Positions 12,700 through 25,149 are shown, counted from the first letter of the stretch. The stretch is 64,000 bases of DNA from Halocaridina rubra (GCA_037179515.1 JAXCGZ010009460.1:152501-216500); one strand, 5' to 3'. Made by a program: numbers and translations. The notes: generated from the letters alone by a model not told the origin.

Positions 12700-12775
12700 T
12701 CTGAAAGTGCCATTGGGCACATATCCCCATGTCATGTTTTACTGTACATCCAAATTGATAATAAATAAATTAAGG
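12700..12775 (+). repeat. Old 3'-end fragment of composite repeat X
   Basis: GTGCCATTGGGCACATATCC, then CCATGTCATG, and a tail with AATAAATAAATT match the sense-strand 3' end of the repeat at 54244-54649 with many substitutions. Confidence 0.55.
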
Positions 12776-12865
12776 AAAATGAACTTACGCTAGCTAGATT
12801 GCAATATTCGTCAGCGATGAAGCAAAATCCTCTCCCAATGAGGTACTATGGAATACATATACAGT

Positions 12866-12970
12866 GGCAACTACTGTCCTTGCAAGGGAGATGGCCGAGT
12901 CAAAGCACACATTCGCCTGAATCCAAGATACCTTGATCACTTCGTTTTAGCTCCTCTGGGAGAAAAAAAT
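12866..12970 (-). repeat. Dispersed repeat R fragment
   Basis: CCTTGCAAGGGAGATGGCCG, then AGTCAAAGCACACATTC, is related to the copies at 13250-13400 and 15945-16085, and on the other strand to 44405-44545 and 55985-56165. Confidence 0.6.
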
Positions 12971-13074
12971 TATTTACCTTAATTTATATAGAAATGTCAT
13001 TTACAGTTATATCATATAAATATATCATATAAATATAAATATAAATATATATATAATGTTCAATTAGTATTGTA

Positions 13075-13130
13075 TGTGAGATGGAGTGACACCTGGCACA
13101 TGTCCCCATGTACAGTACAGTTATTAGGAG
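13075..13130 (+). repeat. Old 3'-end fragment of composite repeat X
   Basis: GGCACATGTCCCCATGTACA matches the diagnostic string of the repeat X tail. The rest is eroded. Confidence 0.55.
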
Positions 13131-13249
13131 TCCAAAGATTTCTGTAGAAAGATGAGGGAGGTAATGACATTATTTTTAACTTCATTTTCCTGGTTATTCC
13201 AGCAGCTATTGATCAGTATCTAGCCTATATACAATTCTATATACAGGAG

Positions 13250-13400
13250 CCATAATTTCCCTTATAAGGGGGGTGGCTGAGTCAAAGTAAAATACCTTGA
13301 CTCATTGCGGGAAGAAAATTGAGAAGGGGATTCCCAGTCCCCTAGCTCCGCCCATTTTAGTCGACTTTTACGACACGCTTGGCACCAAACCCCCGTTGCG
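13250..13400 (-). repeat. Dispersed repeat R
   Basis: CCCTTATAAGGGGGGTGGCT at the left and GTCGACTTTTACGACACG at the right. The complement of the right end corresponds to the CGTGTCGTAAGAGGCGACTA signature of this family. Confidence 0.65.
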
Positions 13401-13847
13401 ATGCTACAGCTGAAGATCTTTTAGACTTACATAGGACTGTCCTGGAAGGCTCGATGTTAAGTCTTCCTTCAGTTACGGATCCTTTTCTGTTTCTACATCT
13501 ACACAGAATATTCTTGTATATTCGGTAAACAACTCTTATTTATCCCTTCACTTCTGACAGGTGAAAAGCCATGCCGATAACCTTTTCAAGATAAGATAAT
13601 GAGGTCGTTTTTTTATGTTTTATAGTTACCCCCCTCCCCTAGATTGTTGTAGTAGCAGCAGAAACAGTTGAAATATCCATTGTCATTTTGCAAGACATTG
13701 TTTAGTCATGGATATAAGTACTTTGTGAAGGTTTATTTTTTATTATACAGTACGTGATTTGTACTTGCCAACTGTAATGTACATCCCATGAATGGGATGT
13801 GCAGTTTATTTCATTCAGTAGAAAACGTTAATTTATATAGTAATTTT

Positions 13848-13985
13848 GGGCACCGCGGTAGTGCAGTGGTCAAAATACTTAAATCGGACGTGATCGAGGC
13901 CACCGCTTGGCGTTAAGAAGGGCAGTCTGTCCGTATCCACCACTGTCATGGGGATTAACAGTGATGCAGAACGCAAATAAATATA
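13848..13985 (+). repeat. tRNA-derived SINE, family A
   Basis: Head CACCGCGGTAGTGCAGTGGT (A-box-like), GTGATCGAGGCC in B-box position, body GCGTTAAGAAGGGCAGTC and tail CACTGTCATGGGGATTAACA. Closely related to the copy at 33.4 kb. Confidence 0.8.
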
Positions 13986-14199
13986 TTATGGTAACTTACT
14001 TGTGTTAGTTACTTTTAATTTTCTTGTGTAACACTTGATATAAACTTACCATTGATTGAAGTAACTGATCATGTTAGGTTCATGTTAGTTTGGTCATCTC
14101 TGCTGAACACATAACTCTCCGATTTTTAGAAGCTGATAAAATTAATGAGTACTTGTTTGACTTCATTTATTCTACAAATTATTTGGGTAAATTAACACG

Positions 14200-14835
14200 A
14201 TATTCAGCATTTAGAATATTCTTCGTTTCGACAGCTGGAAAAAAGTTTGTAAATATAAGTTTAGGTGGTTAGATATAGTTATTAGAGTACAATTCTTTTT
14301 GACAGCCAAAAAGAAAAAATGCATGGTATACATAGAATTGGATTTTTAGTGGTAAAATGTACAGGTGTGGCATTACACTTATTAAAGGCCGAAGGAAAAA
14401 TTGGTGTAAATATGAAGTTTTAATGGTAAAAGAAACAGTTAAAATACTTTGTTTACACAACCGATTGAAAACAAAATTGTGTTATTGAGAAATTCTATTG
14501 GGAAGATATACATACATACATACATATACCTTGGCTGTTTCCCCCTTTAATTGGGGGGTAGCCGACATCAAAAAAGGAAAACAGTTTGGGGAGAAACAGG
14601 CATTAAAAGACTCCTCTTTGTGTCATCCAAAAAAATTGTGTAAATTTGGGAAATTTTAGTGACAATATTTACAGGTACTGGAAAACTCGTATTGACAGGG
14701 AAAAAAATAAACATGTCACTATGAGAACTTTTAGTACTGAAACTTACAGATATTAAAATACTCCCCGTTGTGACAGAAGGGGAAAAAAGTTCAAATATGA
14801 GATATTTTAGTGGTAAAATATACAGGTAAACGGCT
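14200..14835. repeat. Decayed tandem array, unit about 75-95 bp
   Basis: At least five blocks repeat the order GTTGTGACAG-like, AAAAAAGTT-like, TATGAGATATTTTAGTGGTA-like, AAAATATACAGGTA-like. Clear starts are near 14225, 14300, 14400, 14640, 14700 and 14775. A repeat R end (14515-14580) sits inside the array. Open frames across it are incidental. Confidence 0.6.
14515..14580 (-). repeat. Repeat R terminal stem-loop
   Basis: CTTGGCTGTTTCCCCC and GGGGGGTAGCCGACAT form an imperfect stem around TTTAATT. The same stem-loop ends repeat R at 20830-20880 and stands alone at 34058-34110. Confidence 0.65.
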
Positions 14836-15112
14836 ATTTAAGGTCTTTCTTAATGAGACCCTTGAACTTTGTTTTTGATTCTCAGAAATTTGTTTATGGA
14901 GAGTGCAGCAGCGAATGTTCTGTTCTCTCTACGCCGTCGGTGTGTGTTGGGGGGGATATTGTTCGAGGGGAGAGGGTGGGGACAATCTGGTTTGAGGGGA
15001 GAGGGGAAGGGGGTCATCTTGGGTCTAGGGTCGCGCCGCGCTTTATTACATCGTAAAAACCGCTCGATAACCCAAGACCTCACCGGGATGAGGAGAGGAA
15101 GAGGAAGAAGAC

Positions 15113-15168
<56 letters not shown>
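15113..15168. repeat. (CT)n microsatellite
   Basis: About 28 CT units, preceded by a purine-rich GC-containing segment (14930-15110) that holds TCGTAAAA at 15051. Confidence 0.95.
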
Positions 15169-15170
<2 letters not shown>

Positions 15171-15347
15171 GTAACTTAAAATTAGCAAAATTTTAATTTA
15201 AAATTAGAAAAAGTATAACTTAAAAGTTTAGAATAAGTTTGACATAAATTTAAGAACATCTTAACTTAAAATGAGAAAAATTGCTTTTTAAGATAATTAC
15301 TTAATTTTTATTGCAACTGATATCATAGCATTTTTGTAGTTTATTTT

Positions 15348-15351
<4 letters not shown>

Positions 15352-15401
<50 letters not shown>
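15352..15401. repeat. (CT)n microsatellite
   Basis: About 25 CT units. Confidence 0.95.
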
Positions 15402-15405
<4 letters not shown>

Positions 15406-15944
15406 GATTCTCTACGACATTTTATGCTTTAGGCAACATGCTGTAGAGTAGGCCTACTTCATTAGTCTGGTAACCCAGAGAATTCAGGCCTCAGCCCAGA
15501 CATTCTCAATGGTTACCCACATGTGTTAAGAAATAGGCCTACAAACATCCCCACGAGAGAGGTCCTGGATCTCAGCCAAACCCTTTTCCTAAATACTTTA
15601 ATAGTGATATACAAGAATGGGTTTTCTCATCCCAACTTATCTCGGTTTCAGGGCTTTTTTGGAATACTCTTTTTCTAGCATGTGTTCTCATACCTGGAAT
15701 TTCTAGTTTAGATTAATGTAGATTTAGGTTGCGGAGCTTGTGGAAGGCTGTTTGGCATGGCCAACAGTATTCCAGAATAGTTCAGCTTTAGGTTTTAGAG
15801 CTTATGGGTTACTGTTTAGAATATATTTTGTCATACACTGTCCATTGTTCATTCAGAATCATAGTTTAAAATAATGTGGAATTAGGTTTTTTTTCTTCAG
15901 AAAAGGCATTCTATTGGGATGATAGCACATGCATTCATATATAA
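15402..15944. other. Unassigned sequence
   Basis: Near 15700-15890 there are two blocks sharing TTTAGGTT..GGAGCTT or AGAGCTTATGG, possibly an old duplication. No gene. Confidence 0.35.
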
Positions 15945-16085
15945 CCCTCCTTGTAAAGGGATGACCGAGTCAAAGCACACATTCAATAGAAGCTAAACAT
16001 TCCTCGAACACTACTCTCACTTCCATGGGGGATAAAGGGTTGCCACTCTTCCCCCCACCCTGTATGGGTCATTCACAGGGTAAGG
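15945..16085 (-). repeat. Dispersed repeat R
   Basis: CCTCCTTGTAAAGGGATGAC, CGAGTCAAAGCACACATTC and CTTCCATGGGGGATAAAGG match the minus-strand orientation of the family. Ends are diffuse. Confidence 0.55.
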
Positions 16086-17640
16086 GGATAAGAAATAATA
16101 ATAATGATGCAAAATTGATAGTTTTGAAATACAATACATGGAGCTGACGAGCTAGAATTCTATGTAATCTCACCTTTTTTTTATGATTTATGCCTTAAAC
16201 CATGAGGATTGTTTTGATATGCTTAATATACCAAGAAGAGGTATTTTCCAGTATGTCAGGTAGGATGCAGTACTGGTGTACATGTGTCCATGTGTGTGTA
16301 CAGCATGTCTGTGCGTGCGTGTACTTTACACCTTTGAACATCAAATTGAACGATTCCAGACAGGAAATGAGAAATTGAATATTTCCGGACAGATGCAGTA
16401 TTTTTGTCAATAAAGAATTCCTTATCTTTTTCGCTGTTTGAATTACGTAGTATTTTGTTTGATTCTCTGATATTAGAGTGAAATAAGTAATATGTATTAC
16501 ATGGAATCACATAGCAGTCTAGACCAATTACACTCTGAAGTTTATGAAATATATTCTTCCTATTTCCATTTCTTGAAGAGATATCTCGATTAATCATGGT
16601 GTCATATACTGTGTGTGTGTGTGCACCATATAACACATGTATAATTTTACATATAAAAGCCCGGACAAGTAATAGCCTAATCTTCCATTGCTATTCAATC
16701 ACAGAACCCGGCTGTTTATATAAAAAAAGATTCCAGTTCCCGCGTGTAGCCTAGTACTATCAAATCCAATTTTTACTGGAACTTAAAAAATGATCCAATT
16801 TCCCACATCCTCAATCAGTCTGGATGTAACAATATTTGTACTGTTTTTCCTTGATGTCTTCGATCAAAACAGATATTTTTGTCTTGAGGAGGTCCGGGTA
16901 GCGTCATATTTTTAGATAAATTTTTTGCGTCATTTTAGGTAGGTTCTGTTGAGGGGACTAGGAATTCGTATTTTGGTCGAGGTGTATAGCTTTTGGTGAG
17001 TGCATGCTTTGGCTCCGCCACCCCTTTTACAAGAGAGCTGTCCATTGTATATGGATGTGTATTCGAACGGTTAATCCATTATGACTATACTTTTCTAGTC
17101 TGCCTATGAAATACTGGATGATCTCGGAACTATAAAGTTTAAATATTGAAACTCTTAAACTAGATATCGTACATGGAGATTATATGTAGTTTATCTGTGT
17201 CTCTTCCTAGAAATGTTATTGAATTTATCACTGTATAAATCTCTCTTTAATATTGGTAGGTTCCAGAACCTTGTTTTGGTTTTAGATCTTAGTTTACATA
17301 GAATCTTCCACTGGATTTATTGTCAGGAAAATATATGTAATTTTCGTGTATCGAGTCATATGTATTTTAATGGTATTTGTACGTTTCCTGCGTCGATTTT
17401 AATAGTTTGTTAGGGCTTGTTCTCTACTCTTCCTATCCTTGAACCTGATTATGCCATATGACTATTTGCAAAGTTGTTTTAGGCGGGTAATTTTTTTTTT
17501 TTATGTATTTAGCTTTGAGTTTAGTATACAACCTTTACTATTGAATATGTCATCACTAGATATACTTTTAGATATAGCAAAGTCCAATTTTGTTATAGAA
17601 TTAAAACAGCTAAGGCGAACTCTACAGTTCTTAAAAACTT
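16086..17640. other. Unassigned AT-rich sequence
   Basis: No protein or RNA recognised. Open frames such as 126 codons on the minus strand at 16256-16636 have no domain and include His/Thr tracts from a TG-rich patch. Confidence 0.4.
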
Positions 17641-18110
17641 GAAAATAGGAAAATGTAGTGAAAAAAACTGATGTAACAGGGACAGTTGCACAAAAAAATA
17701 ATGGAAAATGTAAGGAAAAAGGCTCACGTAACGGGGACAATTGCAAACTGATCTTAAAAACTCTTAAAAAAAGAAAATTTATATGAAAGAAAAACTGACG
17801 TAGCGGGGACAGTTGCACAGTTCTTAAAAGCTTTAAAGAAAATAATGGAAAATGTAATGAAAAAATGACGTAACGGACAATTGCACACATTTCTTAAAAA
17901 ATTTAAAGATTGAAAAGGTAATGAAAAACGCAGACGTAACAGGGACAATTGCACAGCGTTTTTAAAAACTTAAAGAAATAGAAAATGTAATAAAAAAAAA
18001 CCCGCTGACGTAACAGGGACAATTGCACACTGTTTTGAAAAACAAAACAAATAAAGAAAATGTAAGGGAAAAAAAGGCTGACGTAAGAGGGACAATTTGT
18101 AATGGTGACA
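17640..18110. repeat. Variable tandem array, unit 55-74 bp, about 7 copies
   Basis: The core TGACGTAACAGGGACAATTG and variants start near 17670, 17725, 17797, 17867, 17933, 18007 and 18080, separated by A-rich spacers containing TTAAAAAC and GAAAATGTAATG. Spacing varies from 55 to 74 bp because the A-runs differ. Each core includes TGACGTAA, similar to a CRE/ATF half-site. The minus-strand open frames across the array are repeat-encoded and look non-functional. Confidence 0.85.
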
Positions 18111-18441
18111 CTTTGTATTTGAAGGAAACGTACAATCACGTTTTTTTTTATGCCTCTGATTATATGCATTACTTATCGTTGGTGGTAGTAATGGCACAGT
18201 TTTGCCTTGTATATGTCCCTTGATAGGCGAATAATCATCCAATAATATTTACCTTCCATTTCTCTGTCATTGTTCCAGGAAAGTTTTTTGGAATGTAAGT
18301 ACAGGTTCCCAGAAGGTTTTCCTCTTTCTTTCTTTGTATTCTCATAAATTATTCCTAGACTGTAAATTGGTATTTTATTTAGCTGATACACTGCACTGTA
18401 TTTAGACTGAAAATGGAAACCTTGCTTTTTATTTCAAGGGT

Positions 18442-18446
<5 letters not shown>

Positions 18447-18487
<41 letters not shown>
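18447..18487. repeat. Poly(T) tract of about 41 bases
   Basis: Uninterrupted T-run, possibly the tail of a minus-strand retroposon, but no body was recognised. Confidence 0.85.
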
Positions 18488-18488
<1 letters not shown>

Positions 18489-18558
18489 GCAAACTTTAGT
18501 AACGTTAGACAATATCAAAAGGATCTGTCAAGTGATAGTAAGCAAAAAAAAAAATAAA

Positions 18559-18669
<111 letters not shown>

Positions 18670-20669
18670 CTGAGTATGCATATACAGCGTATGTATGTAT
18701 ATATTTCTATATGTATGCAATCATTCACAGTAGCAAGAGTTTGTGCCTTGAGTCGTCGTTTCCCTGATAACACATTCAATATCTGGATATTAAAAGTATC
18801 CAGTCATTAGATTTATATCTCTTCGAAAAAAATCTCCCATAAACTTAAAATGTCATATGTAGAGAATTCACCTCCTTATTTACCTTCTATGTGTGTTCTT
18901 TAGGAGTGGATGATTCTGCACTTAACCAGTCTTTTATTGGTCTTTAGTGTTTCTTATTGGCATTTTTGAAATATCATTTTTAGTATTTGGTAAAGTGATT
19001 TATTGCAGTGATAGACACTTATCTTGACTCCATAAATCAGTACGTTCTCTGGCATTTGATATGGTTGATATAGAGAAATGCGAATCACTTTTTATTTCTC
19101 ATTTCTCTCTCTCTATCTCATTTCTCTTCATTTTGTCTTTCTGCACAGGCGTTTTATTCTGCTTTTTATGGGTTGATATGGTTATATTATCTCTTATCTT
19201 TAGCGTTTTATTTGTGTCGATCTTATTCCTTGGCGATGTGTCGAATGACTGACATTCCGATTTCAGGGTTTTTTGTAAGCATCGGAGACTGGCAAGAGAG
19301 TTTGATGGTCTTGTAGAATCCCCCCAAAACCTCTAATAAAATCCCTATTATCAGCATCATCTAATCGCTTATTGGCTGATATACATTTCTCTGAGTGTTC
19401 TTTAGCGACATTTAAAAGTTTTATGGAAAACATTTCGTTCTTCTTTTTTTTTTAATGGCGTTGTGTGGTCGGCTTACTGCTGTTTTAAGAGAGCGTTTGA
19501 TGAGGATTGTGGGAGGCTTAGGGGAGGCTGTGGGATAAGTTGATGTGGGGATTACCAGGTAGCAGGTCTAGGGATTGGGTGGGTGGGATGTTCACAACAT
19601 TTTATTAAATATATCTGTATTGCAATCTAAGGTTAGAGGGATCCTTACAACATCTTATGAGAGTTTTATTCTCTTAAACTTGCTTTTACCTGTGAATATA
19701 TGACAGTATTTTCTTATATGCTCTTCTACCTGTTATTATGTGTCTATATTTATATTGTTATATATTTTCTGCTTCTCCTTCTACATTTAATTTAACTGAA
19801 TTTATTACCCTCTTACTTATTAGTTAAATTACATGTCCACTTATAAGTTACTTTTACTTTTAGAAGAATAACTGTTGTACAGAAATGGAAATAAATGTTT
19901 GTTTGTTTGTTTGTCAGTGTTGTATATTTATTGTTAGATATTCTTTTACTTTTTATTAAGTTTTAGTACATCTTAAGACGCGATTTAGATTTATTTATTT
20001 ATTTATTTATGTTCATATCGAGGATTCATATCTGTGATTAGACACCTTCAAATGTAGATTAGATAGACATATGACAGAGGTAGGGTGGGTATGAACAGGT
20101 TAGTGCTTATTAGAAAAATCATAAAAAGAAAAACAGAATAAATAAGTAGAGTAGAATAGAATAGGTTAGACATGCTGAAAATACAATTCAAAAATGGAGC
20201 TGCCTCGTGTGTGCCAGTAGGCATGTTGCAGTGTCCTCTATTCTTATGTTCTTATGTTCTTATTATATAGACACGAATAGATGGAGAAAAATTTTAATAT
20301 GTTTTTTAAAATAGCGTATTCTTATTTTCATTATTTTATGTGTTATATGTATACATACATATAAACATCATACATCTAATTTTAAATAATTTATAATGAA
20401 GTTTGGTCACTATTTTAATTGCCTATGCGTACGAGTTTATACCGTGTATTTATTTTTTTTTATTATTTTATTAATTATATATATTGAGAAATATTATTCC
20501 CTGAATTAGAGTTGCTTGCAGATTTTATTTGAATGTCTTATAATGGATAGTTTGGTGATGTTTCCTAACTAGTGTGTGTGTGTGTATTTTTATTTTCATA
20601 CTCGGTATCAACTCAGCAATGCTTTGATGAAAATGATCAGTTAACATATTTGCACACACAAATGAAGCA
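18670..20669. other. Unassigned AT-rich sequence
   Basis: No gene recognised. Small tetranucleotide runs (TTTG near 19900, TTTA near 19990) and a GTATTCTTATGTTCTTATG-type duplication near 20240 are the only structures seen. Confidence 0.4.
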
Positions 20670-20890
20670 TAGCCCCAACGCATTCCCTGCGTGTCGTAAG
20701 AGGCGACTAAAAGTGGACGGGGCGAGCAGACTGGGAATCCCCCCTCCTTGTATTAACCTTTCGCGAGACGTCAAAGAAGAGGGGGAGTAAAGGGGAGAGT
20801 AACTTCTCCTCAAACTCTAGTTTTGTTTTTGTTTTTTTGTCGGCTACCCCCAGTTTGGGGGAAACAGCCAAGGTAGATAAAAAAAAATGC
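20670..20890 (+). repeat. Dispersed repeat R, most complete copy
   Basis: Carries the signature GTCGTAAGAGGCGACTAAAA at about 20694, the body GGCGAGCAGACTGGGAATCC, and at its end the stem-loop GTCGGCTACCCCCAG..GGGGGAAACAGCCAAGG, then an A-run. The 72-codon frame here is incidental. The family's mobility mechanism is unknown to me. The A-run suggests a retroposon. Confidence 0.7.
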
Positions 20891-21116
20891 AAATAAAGTT
20901 GTGCTCCCATCTCCTTCTGCCACTAGACTTGACATACGCTTATGTATTTATATTTCTTTTTGAAGTCTGAGTTCGTAAAGTTACTGTTCTGTCATTAGCA
21001 TCAGACATTCAGTGGTGTACTCTGTGACCTTGTAGAGTCGACAGGGAATACCACGAGGGGGATGCCTCTACCCTTTCCTTTTTTATTCTCAGTGGCCTTG
21101 GAGATAGAAAGCTGTA

Positions 21117-21360
21117 TTTTTTTTTTATTTATTCAGATAACTGTACATGGGGACATGTGCACATGGGCACTCCCAGTCACATTGCAGTTGATAAGCATTA
21201 CAATCTATTTGGTTATGTATAAATAACATATTAATAGAATTTGCAATTAATTTTAAATGTCATAGCAAGTAATTAATAATAAAATATAGTGTAATAATTG
21301 AAGAGTAATTGAAGAGTAATATTTGTAACAATATTTTCAATAGCCCTTGTTGAGTGCTGT
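21117..21360 (-). repeat. Composite repeat X, copy A (3' part)
   Basis: Poly(T) then ATTTATTCAGATAACTGTAC and CATGGGGACATGTGCACATG. Read on the minus strand this is a 3' end with AATAAAT and a poly(A) tail. It continues through AATTTGCAATTAATTTTAAA to TAGCCCTTGTTGAGTGCT and stops there. Confidence 0.85.
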
Positions 21361-22647
21361 AAATGCTGTATGTATCATATTTTGGGGGAGAAGAATTTTG
21401 TGTACACCCCGGGTGGCGAGCCAGTCTCGTAGGTCTTTCTACGATTCTACAGTTAATTTGGCTGTTGGCACTCATTGTCACATGGGTGCCACTCGGTATT
21501 GGTTTGTCTTTCTTCTGTGCCGTTATTTTTGAGACCACGCATCTCGCATCCTTGTACTTTTATCCTCATTCATTTCAGAGAATGGCACTCTTTTGGCACT
21601 CGTTTGCAGCTTTCTTGACTAACACGACAAAGAATTCTTTGACAGTGCCACGCATTAGTGCCACGCATTTTTGTGAGAACCCCCAAAAGTATTGAAAGAC
21701 AGATACTTAGCAGGTGTAGAGAGAGTAAAAGTGAATATATTCTGAGTGCCGTAATCTATTTTATTTTACTGCCCAAAGCATTCTTAATAATGAGTTCCTT
21801 ACTACTTAAAACTAAATATATCTTGTTTGTATAAGTTTTTTTTTTTACCTTCATCATTATAAATGTAGAAACCATATTTACCACAGTTTATATCTAGTGT
21901 GGCCCATAGTTCACTATTACGAAAAATTAAAAAAAAATTGTGGTGACGTTTATTAGATGAGTGGCCTGCAGAACCTCATGTGAATTTAAGTAAATCCGTA
22001 ACTTGTCAGGTTGGGTTAGGTCAGGTAAGGTCAGGCTAAGTGACTTGCCTTGTAAGTACTAATAAACCTAGAACACCCTGGGGTTACTCTTCTTTACAAG
22101 AATGGAATATAATTTGTTCTATACTTATGAGCCAATCCCTCGTGAAGAATAATTAAGAATAAAAAAAAAGAGAACACATTTCTCGGTTGCTTAAGAGTTG
22201 AAGTGTACTGCTGAATTAATGCCAACTAAGTTACTACTAGTGATTGTTTTTCTCCTGACGAAGGCTTAGTATTGCTTGTAAAACTATTCTTACTTTAAAG
22301 AGCTGGTTTATATTTTATTTTATTTACATTTTCAGTCGTAAATTTTACCATTGGTTTATTTTTACAGAGTGGAGTATAATTAAATCCTCCCTGAAATATA
22401 GTATTATACTTTTGTACGCGTGGTATGTACCACGGGGTATTGGTCTACTATGTACTCTGTTCTTGAAAAGAAAAGTAAGTAATTTTAGAGAGACAATTTT
22501 TTTCCTTATTTCTAAAGTATTTTACATCAAATTTCCAATTGTTTCGTACTTTGGTTAAAATCTTGCAATGTTGATAGTGGTGATAACTGAGGATTATTTT
22601 TGCTCATAAATTATATTCTTATTTCTGTAGTGTTGTTTGCTGTTTTA
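21361..22647. other. Unassigned sequence
   Basis: Open frames of 110 codons (21363-21695) and 92 codons (21260-21538, minus) lack recognisable domains and overlap the repeat X copy. Short TTAGG-like strings (GTTGGGTTAGGTCAGGTAAGG-like) occur near 22010. Confidence 0.4.
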
Positions 22648-22800
22648 TGTGTCATTGTCAGTCCCCATTGTGGGGGTGGATACAGACAGGCTAGAGCTGG
22701 GAAGTTAAGTCTAGATGCTCCTCCCAACGCCCCGCGGCGTGCTTGATCACTACTGTCACGTTTTGAGTCGAGTGCTCTAACCACTGCGCCAACGCTGATA
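22648..22800 (-). repeat. tRNA-derived SINE, family A
   Basis: Plus-strand order is tail GTCCCCATTGTGGGGGTGGA, body GTCTAGATGCTCCTCCC, then the complement of the tRNA head (GAGTGCTCTAACCACTGCGC, which is an A box on the minus strand). Confidence 0.8.
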
Positions 22801-24119
22801 TCTTACGCTCTTGATATGATAGTGCGTGAGGACAGAGGTGTTTTGCACTCCGTCTCCAGCTTGCTGCCTTCTTTGATGATATTGATCCTTGTGGCACTGT
22901 AGTTTAGCCATATGCTCACCTCTCCCCATTGGATGGACTCTTATCCTCGCCCTTTCCTTCCGGCACTATACTGGATACTCGCTCTTTCCTTCCGGCACTG
23001 TACCGGTGAATTTAAACTTATATCCTTTTTTCAGATAAATTAAAAGCAGTCCATAGTATGATGTTCAGTTTATATATTAGCATATGGGAATACCATCAAA
23101 GTGGAGTGCATAATTTATACAAGTCTAAATGCACTATGCTTCAGATATCCCTGTTGAAGGGTGTATAGAGCGTCTCCCATAGAGGCAACATCTCCATTAT
23201 TATTTTATGCTCCAGCTTGAACTGGGTGAATCGTATCGTGTTTAACCAGTGCACTAAAAGGGCGATCGTTTTCTCATATTCTCTGGAATACTTTTCAAAT
23301 AATGAGACGTAACCTTTTTTTTTAAAGTATTCTTAGGTGTCATACAAGACAGTATCTGAAGCACGTATATTAGTGCGTGTGTGTACGTATATATATACAC
23401 TCACACATACATACATACTATGTTAATTGTTGGTCATCATATCTTCCTCTCCAACGAAGCTTTTAAAGTCCCCGGTAAGAATGCTTCCAAGTCTTCTTTT
23501 ATAATTAAGGCTCTTGTCGGAAGAAAATTCACAGCCACTCGTGAAAAGGTTACTTCGAGAGACTGTGACTTGTTGAAGATGTAAAATATTCATCTTAAAA
23601 GGGCGATATTTAATTTAAACGTGGAAGAGGTCTCAGAGCGGAAAATTTATAGCTAAATATTTGATCCGTTTCCTTTGTATGTGTTCTGCATGGGAAATTG
23701 GGAGAGAGAGAAAAAAAACACATGTGCAGTTTCACGGAGCACGTGTTTCATAGCGGTGACATCGAGAATTGTTTAACGTGGCAGGATTGTTGTTACAAGA
23801 TATATTGTATATGGAAGATAAAATTGTAAGGTGATACACCTTGATACAAGCTAAAATTAGTAGCAATTTTTCAGGAGGCAAGTTTTTCCTATGCCTTCAT
23901 CTACACCGAATATATTTGTGTATTCGTTACGCATCTGGTATCATCCCTTCACATCTGACAACTCACAACACTCCATATTTTTTTCTCTCTGCTTTCTTTC
24001 TCATCATTACTATAATTCTCTTATTTCTGCTTTGTCCTTGGGCTGCTACTTTTTCTCAAGTGTTTTCTCTGTGCCTGGGTCCAATAAGGGCAATATCTTT
24101 GCAAGTAACAGTTTCACAC
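22801..24119. other. Unassigned sequence
   Basis: A short duplication CTTTCCTTCCGGCACT(G/A)TA occurs at about 22961 and 22985. No gene recognised. Confidence 0.4.
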
Positions 24120-24129
24120 ACACGCGCGC

Positions 24130-24178
<49 letters not shown>

Positions 24179-24285
24179 TGGAACCGATCAGGAGACGGGA
24201 AGATACGAGCTTTGGGCTCTTTCCCGTAAACACAATTAGGTAATCACAATTAGGTAATCACACACACACACACACACACACAAAT
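24120..24285. repeat. Two (AC)n tracts
   Basis: CA-rich runs at about 24137-24176 and 24259-24282, separated by a duplicated CACAATTAGGTAATCACA string. Confidence 0.9.
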
Positions 24286-24751
24286 AGACACAAGTACCTT
24301 AGCGTTTGTAGTACAGTTTCTCTTGTATAGTGCAAGAGGAACTTATATGTTCTTTCTTTTTAAGATTCAGAACACCTTTATTAAAATTGCAGCTACTGAT
24401 TGGGGGGGGGGGTTAACTGTTAGATAATTCAGGCCTGTGCACCTGGTTGTCCCCAGGTGTGAAGGTGTGTACGTGGCTTCGCCTAAACCATTTTGTAAAA
24501 GAGAGGAAAGAGATAGAGGACAATAAAAAGTTTCAAAAAGTTGGTTCAGAAGACTCCTGAGGATGGAAATTAAATTAGCCACAGCTTCGGGGAGTTTTAT
24601 GTCTTGAAGAGAAGACCTTGGATGTCACCTGATGCCATTTTTTCTCTTCCTGCATTGCCCTCGTGATTAGATATATAAACAAATAAATAAATTTTCAGTT
24701 TATATTGGTTAACTATACAGACGCTTACAACGATTTATTTTTCCGTCTTAT

Positions 24752-24908
24752 GTGTCACTAGTAATCCCAGCTCGAATGGGGTCAACACCGACGGGTCGAA
24801 GCTGGAGACCCAAAGCTGAATGCCCTTCATAACACCCAACGGGGGATGTGAACTCCTGCTTGTCACTTCCTTAGTCGACCGCTCTAACCCCTGCGCTACC
24901 GAGGTCCC
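24752..24908 (-). repeat. tRNA-derived SINE, family A
   Basis: Tail AATCCCAGCTCGAATGGGGT, body CTGAATGCCCTTCATAACACC, and the complement of the head GACCGCTCTAACCCCTGCGC. Confidence 0.75.
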
Positions 24909-25149
24909 CAGAAGCTGAATTAATATGATATTAAAAATATACAAGACAATCTTAGTTACTGAAGTCAGACAATTTTACAATTAGTGAATAAGTTCCTATC
25001 AAATATTATTAACCCTTTTTAAAATTCCTTTACGTGATGCTTATTAATATTTTTTTTGGCTCCTATATTCTTAAAGTATCTTCTGTTTATTTAACTTGAA
25101 AAACTGATATGTTAGCCGTGGACTTTTAATATTTTATTTATCAAATCGG
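24909..25149. other. Unassigned AT-rich sequence
   Basis: Nothing recognised. Confidence 0.35.

Noticed and set aside
20670..20890. Repeat R as an rRNA or snRNA gene because of its conserved hairpin
   Set aside because: It occurs in many diverged, truncated copies within this window, which fits a mobile repeat and not a structural RNA gene.
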